Origin: DATDAH01 sp963823495 | GTDB taxonomy: Bacteria; Actinomycetota; Acidimicrobiia; Acidimicrobiales; DATDAH01 | DNA: 64,000 nt | Assembly (NCBI GenBank): GCA_963823495.1 | Contig: CAWGLV010000001.1 | Location: 2,542,001-2,606,000, forward strand | Direction of reading: 5' to 3' | In this document: positions 8,298 through 20,036 of the stretch, one piece after another | Numbering within the stretch: position 1 is the stretch's first letter | Layout: every line of letters begins with the position of its first letter | Translations under genes and position numbers: made by a program | Notes under the pieces: model-generated | Seen by the model: only the letters and a program-made list of their open reading frames with translations | Told to the model about the DNA's origin: nothing | Databases searched by the model: none

Positions 8298-9551
8298 TCA
8301 CGCCGTGGCGGAGCGACGCGATGCCAGCTCGGCCATGGCGGCCGCGGCCAGGACGACGATCGCCACCTCGGCGGGGGCGCGGAAGCGGATCAGGCCGTAG
8401 AACAACGCGGAGATCACGGTCACCACGACCACGGTCGACAACAACGGCCAGATCGTGCGGCCCTCTCGCCGGAGGAGCACGGCGCCACCGACCGCGAAGG
8501 GCACCAACAGCCAGAACGACGCGAACCCGGCCCACCCCACCGGCGGCTCCCGACCCTCGTTCTCGTTGAACCGGATCATGGACGCCGGGTCATAGAGGCT
8601 CCAGGTGCGGGCGACCCGGACGGCGGCCACGCGAGGCAGGTCACCGAGGTTGTCCACCGCGTACTCCACGGCCAGGTGGCGGTAGTCGGCGTTCACCACC
8701 GACTGGTCCCCGTCCTGGGCCTCGCTGAAGGAACCGGGCGGCAGACAGGCGATGTCCCAGAGGCCAGGGTCGGGCCCGTCGAACTGCTCGTCGCAGTAGG
8801 CGCCGATGAGGGTGAGACCGTCGTTGCTCGAGATCAGGACCGGTTTCTCGAAGCGACCGGCGTTGTAGGCGGTCCAGGGGGACAACACCAGGACGCCGGT
8901 GAGCGCGGCCACCCCGAGGTAGCCGATCCGCTTCGACCACGGCCGGGCCAGGCCCAGCACCAGAGGCACGAAGGCCAACACGCCGACCAGGGCCAGCTCG
9001 GCTCGGGACAGGGCCGCCAGCCCGGCGAGGGCCCCGACGAGGGCGGCCCGCCATCCCCCGGGTTCGTCCAGGAAGCCATAGACGGCCCACAGCACCGCCG
9101 CGACCAGCAGGACGGTGAGGGTCTCGGCCATGATGACCGCATCGTTGGCCCAGAGGTTCGGGTAGAGCGACGCCAGGCCCCCCGCCCACAGAGCGACGCG
9201 GTCGTCGCCGGCCACTCGGCGGGCCAGGAGGGCGATCATCACGACCGCGAGGGTCCCGTAGAGCGCCTGCACGAGACGTTGGGCGAGCACGCTGCGCCCG
9301 AACACGACCGCAGTGGGCGCCTGGGAGATCTCGGTCAAGGGCGCGTGGTCCGCCGCGGCACGGTCGTGCGGCCGGCTCTGGAAGGCTTCTCCTTCGGCGA
9401 TCTGCTGGGCCTGGACGGCGTAGTAGAGGGCATCGCTGAACTCGACGTCGTCGGACCACTTGGCCACCCCGATGTAGCCGACCCGCACCGTCAGCGCGAG
9501 CAGGGCGATGAGGGCCAGGCGAAACCAGAAGCGCTTCCGGGTCGCGGTCAC
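8298..9551 (-). CDS. GT39/ArnT-like membrane glycosyltransferase (3)
   Basis: This 417-residue polytopic protein is a third GT-C paralogue. It has the loop 'VEFSDALYYAVQAQQIAEG' near residues 36-54 and the shared 'YPNLWANDAVIMAETL' motif, and ends in a cluster of hydrophobic helices. The GTG start lies 19 bases after the stop of the FAD oxidoreductase gene, with a weak GGGG ribosome site, so both are likely one unit. The enzyme probably transfers a polyprenyl-phosphate-linked sugar outside the membrane; donor and acceptor are not identifiable. Confidence 0.8.
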   Translation of the reverse strand: MTATRKRFWFRLALIALLALTVRVGYIGVAKWSDDVEFSDALYYAVQAQQIAEGEAFQSRPHDRAAADHAPLTEISQAPTAVVFGRSVLAQRLVQALYGTLAVVMIALLARRVAGDDRVALWAGGLASLYPNLWANDAVIMAETLTVLLVAAVLWAVYGFLDEPGGWRAALVGALAGLAALSRAELALVGVLAFVPLVLGLARPWSKRIGYLGVAALTGVLVLSPWTAYNAGRFEKPVLISSNDGLTLIGAYCDEQFDGPDPGLWDIACLPPGSFSEAQDGDQSVVNADYRHLAVEYAVDNLGDLPRVAAVRVARTWSLYDPASMIRFNENEGREPPVGWAGFASFWLLVPFAVGGAVLLRREGRTIWPLLSTVVVVTVISALFYGLIRFRAPAEVAIVVLAAAAMAELASRRSATA

Positions 9552-9570
9552 CGTGGCCCCAGGAGGCAGA

Positions 9571-11100
9571 TCAGTGACGCCGGGCCGGGTCGACGGCCTT
9601 GGGGATCACCGGCGCGGCGCGGCCGGTGCCGGACTCCCGGATCTCCTCCACGGCCTCACCCTCCTCGTGGTACTCCTCCTCGACGTTCACCGCCCAGATG
9701 TCGTGATCGGCGCCGAAGAGGTTCTCCACGGTCAACATCGCCGTGTACATCGAGTGGTCCTGGTTGTTGTACTTGTGCATCCCGTTGCGCCCGATGGGGA
9801 ACACGTTGGGGGTGTGGGCCTCCAGCCAGGTGCGCAGCACGTCCACGTTGTCGGCATAGGTCTCGTCGTAGGTGGGGTAGGCCTTGGGCTGACGGACCAC
9901 GTAGCCGGCCTCGACGGCGTCGGCCTCGATGAGGCCCAGGATCTCCAGCTCCCGTCCGCCCTGGGCGATCAGGTCGTCGTCGGCGGCGGTCCACAGCTCG
10001 TCGCCCTCGAAGACGAAGTACTCGAGACCGAGACAGGTCCGGCCGTCCTTGACCAGGTACTTCGACCAGGAGCCGAAGTTCTGGATCCGGCCGACCTGGA
10101 CCTCGGGGGCGTGGATGTAGATCCAGTTGTCCGGGAACCCGGCCTCCTCGGGCACGACGAGGGCCACCGTCAGGAAGTCCCGGTACTGGATGTCGTCGGC
10201 GGCGGCCCGCACGTCGGCCGGGACCGGCGGGTCCATGGCCTTGAGCAGCTGGGTGAAGGGCATCGAGGAGATGACCTGATCGCACGGGAACTCCCGACCG
10301 CCGGCCTCCACCGCTAATGCTCGGCCGTCCGCGTGGCGGATCCGTTCCACCCGGGTCTGCATGTGGACCGAAGAGCCCTGCGCCTGCACCTTCTCGGTGC
10401 ACCGTTCCCACATCATCCCCGGGCCGTACTTGGGGTACTCGAACTCCTCGATGAGGCTGGCGATCTCCTTCTGGTTCCGGTTGGGCAGGAGGGCGTTGAC
10501 CACCGCCTTGAACAGCGACAGGTTCTTGATGCGCTGGGCCGCCCAGTCCGCGGGCATCTCCTCGGCGGGGATGCCCCAGACCTTCTCGGTGTAGGTCTTG
10601 AAGAAGGTGCGGTAGAGGCGCCACCCGAAGCGGGAGGCCACCCAGCCCTCGAACTTGTCCTGGTTCTTGGGCGGCCGGATGCGGACCCAGAGGTAGGAGA
10701 GGACGCACAGGAACGCCTCGATCAGGCCGAGGTTGCGCAAGGCGTTGAAGGCCTTGAGCGGGTAGTCGAAGTACTTGCCGTCGTAGTAGATCCGGCTCAT
10801 CCGGGGCGTGAGGATGAAGTCCCCCTCGTCGAGGATCTCGTGCCAGAACTCCTCGACCGGCTTGACCTTGGTGAAGAAGCGGTGACCACCGATGTCGAAG
10901 CGCCAGCCGTCGCGCTCCACGGTGCGGCTGATCCCGCCGATCTCGTCGGTGGCCTCCAGCACGGTGGAGGTGACGCCGCGCCGGCCCAGCGTGTAGGCCG
11001 CGGTGAGCCCGGCCGGTCCGGCCCCGATGATCACCACGTCGCCGGGGCCGGAGTCCACGCTCGACGGGACGGGGACGTCAGGGGAGAGGGGCGGGGTCAT
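9571..11100 (-). CDS. FAD-dependent oxidoreductase, UDP-galactopyranose mutase-like
   Basis: This 509-residue flavoprotein has the dinucleotide-binding 'VVIIGAGPAGLTAAYTLG' near the N-terminus, then 'EIGGISRT' and 'FDIGGHRFFTK', typical of the UDP-galactopyranose mutase/protoporphyrinogen oxidase-like group. Such genes recur in surface-polysaccharide loci. The later 'NQDHSMYTAMLTVENL' region is the FAD-closing C-terminal motif. I chose ATG 11100 (MTPPLSPDV); an upstream in-frame start at 11166 would add 22 poorly conserved residues. A sugar-nucleotide isomerase or redox role is inferred from context. Confidence 0.78.
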   Translation of the reverse strand: MTPPLSPDVPVPSSVDSGPGDVVIIGAGPAGLTAAYTLGRRGVTSTVLEATDEIGGISRTVERDGWRFDIGGHRFFTKVKPVEEFWHEILDEGDFILTPRMSRIYYDGKYFDYPLKAFNALRNLGLIEAFLCVLSYLWVRIRPPKNQDKFEGWVASRFGWRLYRTFFKTYTEKVWGIPAEEMPADWAAQRIKNLSLFKAVVNALLPNRNQKEIASLIEEFEYPKYGPGMMWERCTEKVQAQGSSVHMQTRVERIRHADGRALAVEAGGREFPCDQVISSMPFTQLLKAMDPPVPADVRAAADDIQYRDFLTVALVVPEEAGFPDNWIYIHAPEVQVGRIQNFGSWSKYLVKDGRTCLGLEYFVFEGDELWTAADDDLIAQGGRELEILGLIEADAVEAGYVVRQPKAYPTYDETYADNVDVLRTWLEAHTPNVFPIGRNGMHKYNNQDHSMYTAMLTVENLFGADHDIWAVNVEEEYHEEGEAVEEIRESGTGRAAPVIPKAVDPARRH

Positions 11101-11186
11101 CTGCGGTCTGGAGCACCTGGTTCGGGGTCGGCTTGGCGCGACGCGGGCGACGCCCGGGTGTGCCACGGTGGGCGGGGCGACGCCGG

Positions 11187-11192
11187 TACAGT
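11187..11192 (+). promoter_or_regulatory. -10 box of the GT39-like (4)/PIG-V unit
   Basis: TACAGT lies eight bases before GTG 11201. It selects that codon among several in-frame upstream starts. Confidence 0.5.
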
Positions 11193-11200
11193 CCCGGCCC

Positions 11201-12775
11201 GTGTCCGTAGAGGAACGGACCGGCGCGGACGAGCGACGCGGCGGTCACGACGGTATCCCGTCCGCCGCCTCCCCGCCTACATGGCTGGTGGCCGCCGCGC
11301 TCCTGGTCGCAACAGGCGGCTCGGTGACCCGTTTCCTCACCGCCTCGGCCCTCTGGCTCGACGAAGCCCTCAGCGTGAACATCGCCACCCTGCCGGTGGG
11401 CGACATCGCCGAGGCCCTTCGCCACGACGGCCATCCTCCCCTGTACTACCTGCTCCTGCACGGGTGGGCCGAGCTGTTCGGCACGGGCGATGTCGCCGTG
11501 CGGTCGCTGTCGGGCGTGCTGGCCGTGGCGACCTTGCCCGTCGCCTGGGTGGTGGGCCGCCGGGCCGGCGACGCCACCCTGGGGTGGCTCACCGTGCTCG
11601 TGCTGGGCGCCTTGCCGTTCGCCTCCCGCTACGGCACCGAGGCCCGGATGTACACCCTGGTCATGCTCCTGGTCTTCCTGGGGTGGCTGACCGTGCAGCG
11701 AGCCCTCGAATCTCCCCGGCCGGGCCGGCTCGTCCTGGTGGCCCTGGTGAGTGGCGCTCTGCTGTTGACCCACTACTGGGCCTTCTACCTGCTCGGCGCC
11801 ACCGGCCTGGTCCTCGCCGTGGCGTGGTGGCGGTCCTCGGGCGAGAACCGCGCCGCGCGCCTCCGGGTGACCCTTGCCGTCGCCGCCGGCGGTGTCCTCT
11901 TCCTCCCGTGGCTGCCCAGCTTCCTGGAACAGGCCCGTAGCACCGGCACCCCCTGGGCCGAACCCGAGCGGCCGACCAAGGTCCTGGCCCAGCTCTTCGC
12001 CGACCTCGGCGGGGTCGACAACGCCGAACGCATCCTCTTCTCGATGGTCCTCGGGCTCCTGCTCGTCCTCGGCCTGTTCGGGCGGGGCCGGGACCGTCAC
12101 ACCATCGACCTGGACGTCCGCACCCGGCCCGACGTGAGCGCCGAACTGTTGGTGGGTGGCCTCACGCTGGCCCTCGCCGTCGGCGCGGGCTACGTGACCA
12201 ACTCCGGTTTCGCCCCGCGCTACCTGGCGATGGTGGTGCCCCTCGTCGTGCTGGGCGCGGCCTGGGGCCTGCGGCGGTTCCTCGGCCCGTGGCCCCTCGG
12301 CCTGGTCCTGGCCGCGTTCCTCGGCACCTCGGCGCTGGGGATCATCGATGTCGTGACCTACCAGCGCACCCAGCTCGACGACCTGGCCACGTTGGTCGAA
12401 AGGGACGGGGCGCCCGGCGATGTCGTCGTCTACTGCCCGGACCAGCTCGGCCCCGCCGGCAGCCGAGCCCTCGAGGGTGACTTCACCGAGCTGACCTATC
12501 CCGACCTGGGCTCACCGGCGTTCGTGGACTGGGCCGACTACGCCGATCGCAACGCGGCCTCGGACCCCCGGGCCTTCGTCGACGCCGTGGTGGAGCGGGC
12601 GGCGGGGCGCACGATCTGGCTGGTCTGGAGCCCCGAGTACATCACCCTGGAGTCCCAGTGCGGGGCGGTGCGCAACCTGCTCGGGGAGGCCCGACCAGGC
12701 AACGCCCCCGCCGCGCAGGCCGACTCCGAGAAGTTCTTCGAGAACGCGAACCTGCACCGGTACCCGGACCGGTGA
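11201..12775 (+). CDS. GT39-like membrane glycosyltransferase (4)
   Basis: This 524-residue polytopic protein has the PMT-type acidic motif 'LWLDEALSVN' (Asp54, Glu55) and 'DGHPPLYYLLLHGW' (76-89), which are clearer GT-C hallmarks than in the three paralogues. About eleven hydrophobic segments follow, then a soluble C-terminal domain of some 120 residues ending NLHRYPDR. It is a likely polyprenyl-phosphate-mannose-type transferase acting outside the membrane. The leaderless box fixes GTG 11201. It overlaps the PIG-V-like gene by four bases (GTGA). Confidence 0.85.
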   Translation: MSVEERTGADERRGGHDGIPSAASPPTWLVAAALLVATGGSVTRFLTASALWLDEALSVNIATLPVGDIAEALRHDGHPPLYYLLLHGWAELFGTGDVAVRSLSGVLAVATLPVAWVVGRRAGDATLGWLTVLVLGALPFASRYGTEARMYTLVMLLVFLGWLTVQRALESPRPGRLVLVALVSGALLLTHYWAFYLLGATGLVLAVAWWRSSGENRAARLRVTLAVAAGGVLFLPWLPSFLEQARSTGTPWAEPERPTKVLAQLFADLGGVDNAERILFSMVLGLLLVLGLFGRGRDRHTIDLDVRTRPDVSAELLVGGLTLALAVGAGYVTNSGFAPRYLAMVVPLVVLGAAWGLRRFLGPWPLGLVLAAFLGTSALGIIDVVTYQRTQLDDLATLVERDGAPGDVVVYCPDQLGPAGSRALEGDFTELTYPDLGSPAFVDWADYADRNAASDPRAFVDAVVERAAGRTIWLVWSPEYITLESQCGAVRNLLGEARPGNAPAAQADSEKFFENANLHRYPDR

Positions 12776-13890
12776 CCCGCCGGTTCTGGACCCCGGAACG
12801 CCGGGCCGACCTGCTGGCGGCCCTGCCTCCGTGGATCCTCGCTCGCCTGCTCGTGGTCGTCGGCTACGTCCTCGTGGCCGCCGCGGCCGACGAGTTCGCC
12901 CCCGACGGGGCCACCCCGAAGCTGGACCAGCACCTGCTGGCCTGGGACGGCGACTGGTACGACGCCATCGCCGACCGGGGCTACGGCGGCCTGCCCGACG
13001 AGGCGGTCCGCTTCTTCCCGCTCTACCCGCTGATGGGCCGGGTGGGCGGCTGGCTCCTGGCCGGCAACCAGGGCCTGGCCCTCCTCCTGATCGCCAACCT
13101 CGCCGCCCTGCTGGCCGGGATGCTCCTGCACCGACTGGCCCTCCAGGAGACCGAGGATCCCGCCCTGGCCCGCCGCGCCGCCTGGTTCATCGCCCTGTTC
13201 CCCGGGGCCTTCGTCCTGGTGTGGGGCTACGCCGAAGCGGTGCTCCTGGTGGCGGTCATCGGTGCGTTCCTGGCGCTGCGAAACCGGTCCTGGTGGTGGG
13301 TGGGGGCGCTGGCGCTGGCCGCCGGGTTGGCCCGTCCCGTGGGGCTGTTCCTGGTGCTGCCGGTGCTGTGGGAGGTGAGCCGGGGCTGGCGCGAGAGCAC
13401 CGGGCGGGACCGCGTGGCCCAGGTGGCCGCCGTCCTGGCGGCGCCCGTCGGTGTGGTCGGCTACCTGGCCTTCATCGCCCTGACCGGACCGGGCTTCACC
13501 GCCCCGTTGACCGAGCAGAGCCCCTACCGGGGAGCCGTCACCGACCCGGTGTCGCGGCTGGTCGACGCCCTGGGCGACCTGGTGGGTGCCGACCGCCTGG
13601 GCGATGCCGTGCACCCGCCGATGGCCCTCCTCTTCGTCTTCCTCGCGGTGGTCGTCATCCGTCGCTGGCCGGTGCGCTATGGCCTGTACGCCGTGCCCGT
13701 GCTGGTGCTGGCCCTCAGTGCGGAGAGCTTCAACTCCCTGGAGCGCTACGGCCTGAACGCCTTCCCGCTCGTCCTCGCGCTGGCCACGGTGACCCGACGC
13801 CCGGAGCTCGAGCGGGTCGCCATCGCCCTGGGATCCGCCGGCGTGGTCGCCCTCACCGCCCTCAGTTGGGTGGGCAACTACGTGCCGTGA
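12772..13890 (+). CDS. PIG-V-like GT-C mannosyltransferase
   Basis: This 372-residue polytopic protein has 'AWDGDWYDAIADRGYGG' at about 57-73, the WD..WY..IA..GY signature of the PIG-V family, whose eukaryotic members add the second mannose to GPI anchors. Bacterial members are mannosyltransferases of envelope glycolipids. 'RFFPLYPLMGR' follows, as in the family. It is translationally coupled to the GT39-like (4) gene by a GTGA overlap, and its 3' end overlaps the convergent small gene at 13862-14095 by 29 bases. Confidence 0.85.
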   Translation: MTRRFWTPERRADLLAALPPWILARLLVVVGYVLVAAAADEFAPDGATPKLDQHLLAWDGDWYDAIADRGYGGLPDEAVRFFPLYPLMGRVGGWLLAGNQGLALLLIANLAALLAGMLLHRLALQETEDPALARRAAWFIALFPGAFVLVWGYAEAVLLVAVIGAFLALRNRSWWWVGALALAAGLARPVGLFLVLPVLWEVSRGWRESTGRDRVAQVAAVLAAPVGVVGYLAFIALTGPGFTAPLTEQSPYRGAVTDPVSRLVDALGDLVGADRLGDAVHPPMALLFVFLAVVVIRRWPVRYGLYAVPVLVLALSAESFNSLERYGLNAFPLVLALATVTRRPELERVAIALGSAGVVALTALSWVGNYVP

Positions 13891-14095
13891 CCGTCGACGG
13901 TCCTCGCGGCGCTCGTCGGATGATGAGGATGTCCTGGGTGCGGAGGCTGGCCACGCGGCTGCTCCAACAGTCCACGACCTGGCGGCCCGCGGCCCGTTCG
14001 AAGAACGTGGTCATGGGACCTTCCTGCTCGTAGGCGTCGGCCCCGTCGATCCGCTCCACCGTCCGATCCTTCAGCACGACCTCATAACCGACCAT
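13862..14095 (-). CDS. Small conserved-looking hypothetical protein
   Basis: This 77-residue soluble protein begins MVGYEVVLKDRTVERIDGADAYEQEGPMTTFF. The first half looks like a small beta-rich domain and the C-terminus is basic. I recognise no family. It is kept as real because the ATG is preceded, six bases upstream, by TACCCT (14102-14107), the same spacing as other genes here. It overlaps the 3' end of the PIG-V-like gene tail-to-tail, so antisense effects on that transcript are possible. Confidence 0.6.
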   Translation of the reverse strand: MVGYEVVLKDRTVERIDGADAYEQEGPMTTFFERAAGRQVVDCWSSRVASLRTQDILIIRRAPRGPSTVTARSCPPN

Positions 14096-14101
14096 GCCCG
14101 C

Positions 14102-14107
14102 AGGGTA
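14102..14107 (-). promoter_or_regulatory. -10 box of the small hypothetical gene
   Basis: TACCCT on the minus strand is six bases before ATG 14095, which supports a leaderless gene. Confidence 0.45.
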
Positions 14108-14172
14108 GGGACCGGTCCCTGTGGGAAGGAAGAGGCACTCCCTGGGGAAATCCTGTGGATGGGACGGTCCCG

Positions 14173-15093
14173 TCAGCGGTCGGCGAAACGGCGAGGAGCC
14201 CGGCGAGGGGCCCGGCGCGCGATGTGGCCGAGAGCGGCGAGGTAGCCCTGGGCCCGGGCCCGCTGCCCGACGTAGGGCGCCAGGAACTCGAGCATCTCGA
14301 CGTCCGAGCCCCGGCGCCGGCCGGTGAGGGCGTTGGCGACCAGATGGGGGAGGTGGAAGTCACCGACCACCACGGCGTCGGGGTCGCCGAAGGCCAACAG
14401 CGTGGCCGAGGTCGAGGTCCACGGTCCCAGACCGGGGATCTGCTCGAGGGCGCGGCGGGCGGCTTCGGGGGTCGCGGCCAGCAGGGACTCGACCCCCGCC
14501 GCCCGTCGGCAGACCCGGAGGAGGACCTCGGCCCGACGGCGCTCGACCCCGAGGGGGTGGAAGTCGGCATAGCCCAACCCGGCGAGGCGTTCGGGTGCCG
14601 GAGGGACCCGGAGCCGAGCGGGCCCCGGGGCGGCCTCGCCGTAACGCCACGACAGGGCCCGAAAGGCCTGCCCCGCCTCCAGACCGGTGACCTTCTGCTC
14701 CAGGATGGTGGGGACCAGCACCTCCACCAGGGTGCCGGTGGCCGGCAGGCGGCGACCGGGGCTCTGCCGCACCGCCTCGGCCACCACGTCGTGGTGGGCC
14801 ACGAAGTCCTCGGGCCGGTCACCGGCACCGACCATGCCCGGGACCCGTCCGAGCGCGGTCTCCGCGCCCGGGCCCCAGGCCTCGGCCTCGACCTCGGTCA
14901 CCGGACCGGCGGCATCGGTCAGGACGCGCACCGTGGCGGGGCCCTCGCCGGTGTGGGTGGCCCGCCAGAAGCCGTCGCCGGCGAGACGAGTGGAGGGATC
15001 TCGGGCGCTGCGGCGGATGCCGCGCAGGGTCCGACGCAGGTCGACCGGCGGCACCGTGAAGGTGCGCCGGACGGGAGCGGCGCTAGTCGGCAA
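14173..15093 (-). CDS. HhH-GPD DNA glycosylase (AlkA/3-methyladenine type)
   Basis: This 306-residue protein has a C-terminal helix-hairpin-helix with 'LEQIPGLGPWTSTSAT' and the catalytic Asp of the HhH-GPD superfamily in 'AVVVGDFHLPHL'. The N-terminal part (about 1-120) is a beta-rich domain as in AlkA-like enzymes. It would excise alkylated bases in base-excision repair. There are no C-terminal Fe-S cysteines, which argues against endonuclease III. The TTG start overlaps the end of the cyclophilin gene by 11 bases. A GTG 13 codons downstream is an alternative. Confidence 0.82.
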   Translation of the reverse strand: MPTSAAPVRRTFTVPPVDLRRTLRGIRRSARDPSTRLAGDGFWRATHTGEGPATVRVLTDAAGPVTEVEAEAWGPGAETALGRVPGMVGAGDRPEDFVAHHDVVAEAVRQSPGRRLPATGTLVEVLVPTILEQKVTGLEAGQAFRALSWRYGEAAPGPARLRVPPAPERLAGLGYADFHPLGVERRRAEVLLRVCRRAAGVESLLAATPEAARRALEQIPGLGPWTSTSATLLAFGDPDAVVVGDFHLPHLVANALTGRRRGSDVEMLEFLAPYVGQRARAQGYLAALGHIARRAPRRAPRRFADR

Positions 15094-15547
15094 CGACCAC
15101 CGAGGTCATGACGTCGCCCACGGCGATGGCCTGGGCCACCTCGATGCCGGAGGTCACGTGCCCGAAGAGGTTGTAGAGCGGCTGGAGGCTGTTGCGGCAG
15201 TCGTCGATGCAGATGAAGAACTGTGAGCCGTTGGTGTCGGGACCGGCATTGGCCATGGCGACGGCGCCCAGGCGGTACTCGTCGCGCACCGGCTCGTCGG
15301 CGAACTTGTAGCCGGGGCCGCCGGTGCCGTTGCCGGAGGGGTCACCGCCCTGGATCACGAAGCCGGGAACGACCCGGTGGAAGGTCAGGCCGTCGTAGAA
15401 CCCGTTGCGGGCGTTGACCACGAAGTGGTTGACGGTCACCGGCGCCAGCGCCGGGTCCAGGTCCATGACGATGTCACCCTTGGCGGTGTGGATCGTCACC
15501 TCGTAGTGGCGGTCGTCGTCGATCTCGAGGGCAGGGGGTTGTGCCAT
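15083..15547 (-). CDS. Cyclophilin-type peptidyl-prolyl cis-trans isomerase
   Basis: This 154-residue single-domain cyclophilin has the active-site strands 'FYDGLTFHRVVPGFVIQGGDP' (catalytic Arg in FHR) and 'GSQFFICIDDC'. There is no signal peptide, so it is cytosolic. It catalyses proline isomerisation during protein folding. A GAGGAT element lies six bases before ATG 15547 and could act as a -10 box or a ribosome site. The gene is followed directly by the DNA glycosylase on the same strand. Confidence 0.93.
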   Translation of the reverse strand: MAQPPALEIDDDRHYEVTIHTAKGDIVMDLDPALAPVTVNHFVVNARNGFYDGLTFHRVVPGFVIQGGDPSGNGTGGPGYKFADEPVRDEYRLGAVAMANAGPDTNGSQFFICIDDCRNSLQPLYNLFGHVTSGIEVAQAIAVGDVMTSVVVAD

Positions 15548-15580
15548 CGGGTCATCCTCGCACGCCGCTCGGCCCTTCCC

Positions 15581-18095
<2,515 letters not shown>

Positions 18096-18096
<1 letters not shown>

Positions 18097-19061
18097 CAGA
18101 CGTTGATCTCCTTCACGTCGAAGTAGCGCCGCAACTGGTCACCGGCGTAGTTGAACGACAGGAGCGTGAGGAACATCACCGCACACGGGAACAGCGAGAT
18201 CCAGGGCGTGGTGTCGAGGCTGTTGCGGCCCTGCTCGATGAGGTTGCCCCAGGTGGCCGTCGGCGAGGCCACCGAGAGCCCCAGGAAGCTCAGTGCCCCC
18301 TCGGCCACGATGACGATGGCTATGGCGATCAGCGCGAAGGCGGCCATGGGCGGCATCACGTTGGGCAGGATCTCCCGGGCGATGATCCGTGAGTTCCTCG
18401 CCCCCAGCGCCCGGGATGCGGTGACGAACTCCCGCTGGGCGAAGGTGAGGGTCGCCGCCCGGGTGATCCGCGCCAGGGCGGGAACGGCCAGGATCGTGAG
18501 CACGAGCGTCACGGTGCCCAGGGTCGCGTTCTGGGTCCCGGGCTCGGACAAGAAGGTCACCAGGGCCAGGGCCAGGACCAGGGCGGGAAACGCCAACATG
18601 ATGTCCATCGCCCCGATGACGATCCGCTCGTAGCGGCCCGAGAAGAAGCCGGCGGTCAGTCCCAGGGTGCCGCCGATGACGAAGCCGAACGCCACGGCGG
18701 CCACGCCGATGAACAGCGAGACCCGGCCGCCCCAGACGACGCGGGCGAACACGTCGCGCCCGATGTCGTCGCCGCCGAACCAGTGCTCGGCGGACGGCCG
18801 GGCCTCGAGCGCGTCGGCATTGGAGACGTTGGGGTCGTCCACGAAGGGCAGCCAGGGAGCGAGGACGGCCAAGGTGATCAGCAGCCCCAACCAGCCCACG
18901 GCCAGCCAGAACCCGAACCCGAGGCGCTTGACCTCGCGTTCGGTGTCGGTCTCGCCCTCGCTGATCGCGTCGAGCGAGACCTCCACCGGCGACTCGGTGA
19001 TGATGCCGCCACTGCCCCCGGCCTTGAGGGTGTCGTGGTCGTCAGGCAATGGCACGGGCAT
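18096..19061 (-). CDS. DppC/OppC-type ABC permease
   Basis: This 321-residue inner-membrane permease has an N-terminal cytoplasmic stretch of about 45 residues, one helix, a periplasmic loop with 'HWFGGDDIGRDVFARVVWGGR' and then five more helices. The ATPase-coupling loop 'FVTASRALGARNSRIIAREILPN' is the EAA motif of the BPD_transp_1 family. It pairs with the DppB homologue encoded just upstream and overlaps that gene by 20 bases. It carries peptides or related solutes through the membrane. Confidence 0.92.
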
Positions 19062-20001
19062 GACGGATCCTCGGATCGAGCACGGCGTACAGGACGTCGA
19101 CCAGGAAGTTCACGAGCACGAACCCCACGGCGACGATGACGATCGCCCCCTGCACGACGAAGTAGTCGCGCTGGAAGATGGCCTCGACGATCAGGCTGCC
19201 CAAGCCGGCGATGGCGAAGATGCGCTCGACCACGATGGTCCCGCCGATCAGCGCGCCGACGTTGATGGCCGCCACGGTGAGGAGCGAGAAGCTCGAGGGC
19301 CGGAGGGCGTGGCGGAGCAGTATCCGATGGGTGGGCATGCCCTTGGCCCGGGCCACCCCGATGAAGTCCTCCTGCAGCGTGGAGATCATGTCGGTGCGCA
19401 ACAGGCGCATGTACACCGCGATCTGCCCGGCGGCCAGGGCCAGCACCGGGAGGACGAGGTGACGGAAGTGCTCGTAGGGGTCCTCGGAGAACGGGACGTA
19501 GGTCGCCGCGGGGAACCAGTCCAACATCCCCTGACCACCGAACAGGAAGATCAGCAGCACCGCCAGGATGAAGTTCGGGACCGACAGCAGGCCGAAGGCG
19601 ATGGTGTTGGAGGACTTGTCGAACCACGAGTCGGCCTTGTAGGCCGAGAGGATCCCCAGCGGGACCGCGACCAGCAACGAGAAGATCGTCGTGTACAGCA
19701 TCAGCTGGAGCGTGGCGACGAGGCGTTGGCTGAGCAGTTCGGTGACGGGGGTGTTGCGGATGAACGAGTCGCCCAGGTCACCTCGGACGGCGTCGCCGAC
19801 CCATTTGCCGTACCGCACCAGCAGGGGATCATCCAGGTTCGTCTCGGCCCGGAACTCGTCGATCTGTTCCTCGGTGGCACCGGGACCGAGCGCGGCGATC
19901 TCCGGGCCACCCGGGAGCAGGTCGAGGAGCAGGTAGGTGAGGAAGGTCACCAGGAAGAGGACGGCCAGCAGCTGGACCGCCTTCTGGCGGATGTACCTCA
20001 C
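19042..20001 (-). CDS. DppB/OppB-type ABC permease
   Basis: This 319-residue permease starts with the typical 'MRYIRQKAVQLLAVLFLVTFLTYLLL' helix and a periplasmic 'GDLGDSFIRNTPVTELL' segment, followed by five more helices and the EAA loop 'FIGVARAKGMPTHRILLRHALRP'. Its length and order match DppB. It lies 35 bases downstream of the substrate-binding protein gene on the same strand and is coupled to the DppC homologue by overlap. Confidence 0.92.
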   Translation of the reverse strand: MRYIRQKAVQLLAVLFLVTFLTYLLLDLLPGGPEIAALGPGATEEQIDEFRAETNLDDPLLVRYGKWVGDAVRGDLGDSFIRNTPVTELLSQRLVATLQLMLYTTIFSLLVAVPLGILSAYKADSWFDKSSNTIAFGLLSVPNFILAVLLIFLFGGQGMLDWFPAATYVPFSEDPYEHFRHLVLPVLALAAGQIAVYMRLLRTDMISTLQEDFIGVARAKGMPTHRILLRHALRPSSFSLLTVAAINVGALIGGTIVVERIFAIAGLGSLIVEAIFQRDYFVVQGAIVIVAVGFVLVNFLVDVLYAVLDPRIRHARAIA

Positions 20002-20036
20002 GTTCGGTGCCCCGCGTCCTCTCGTCGCCTCCGGAC

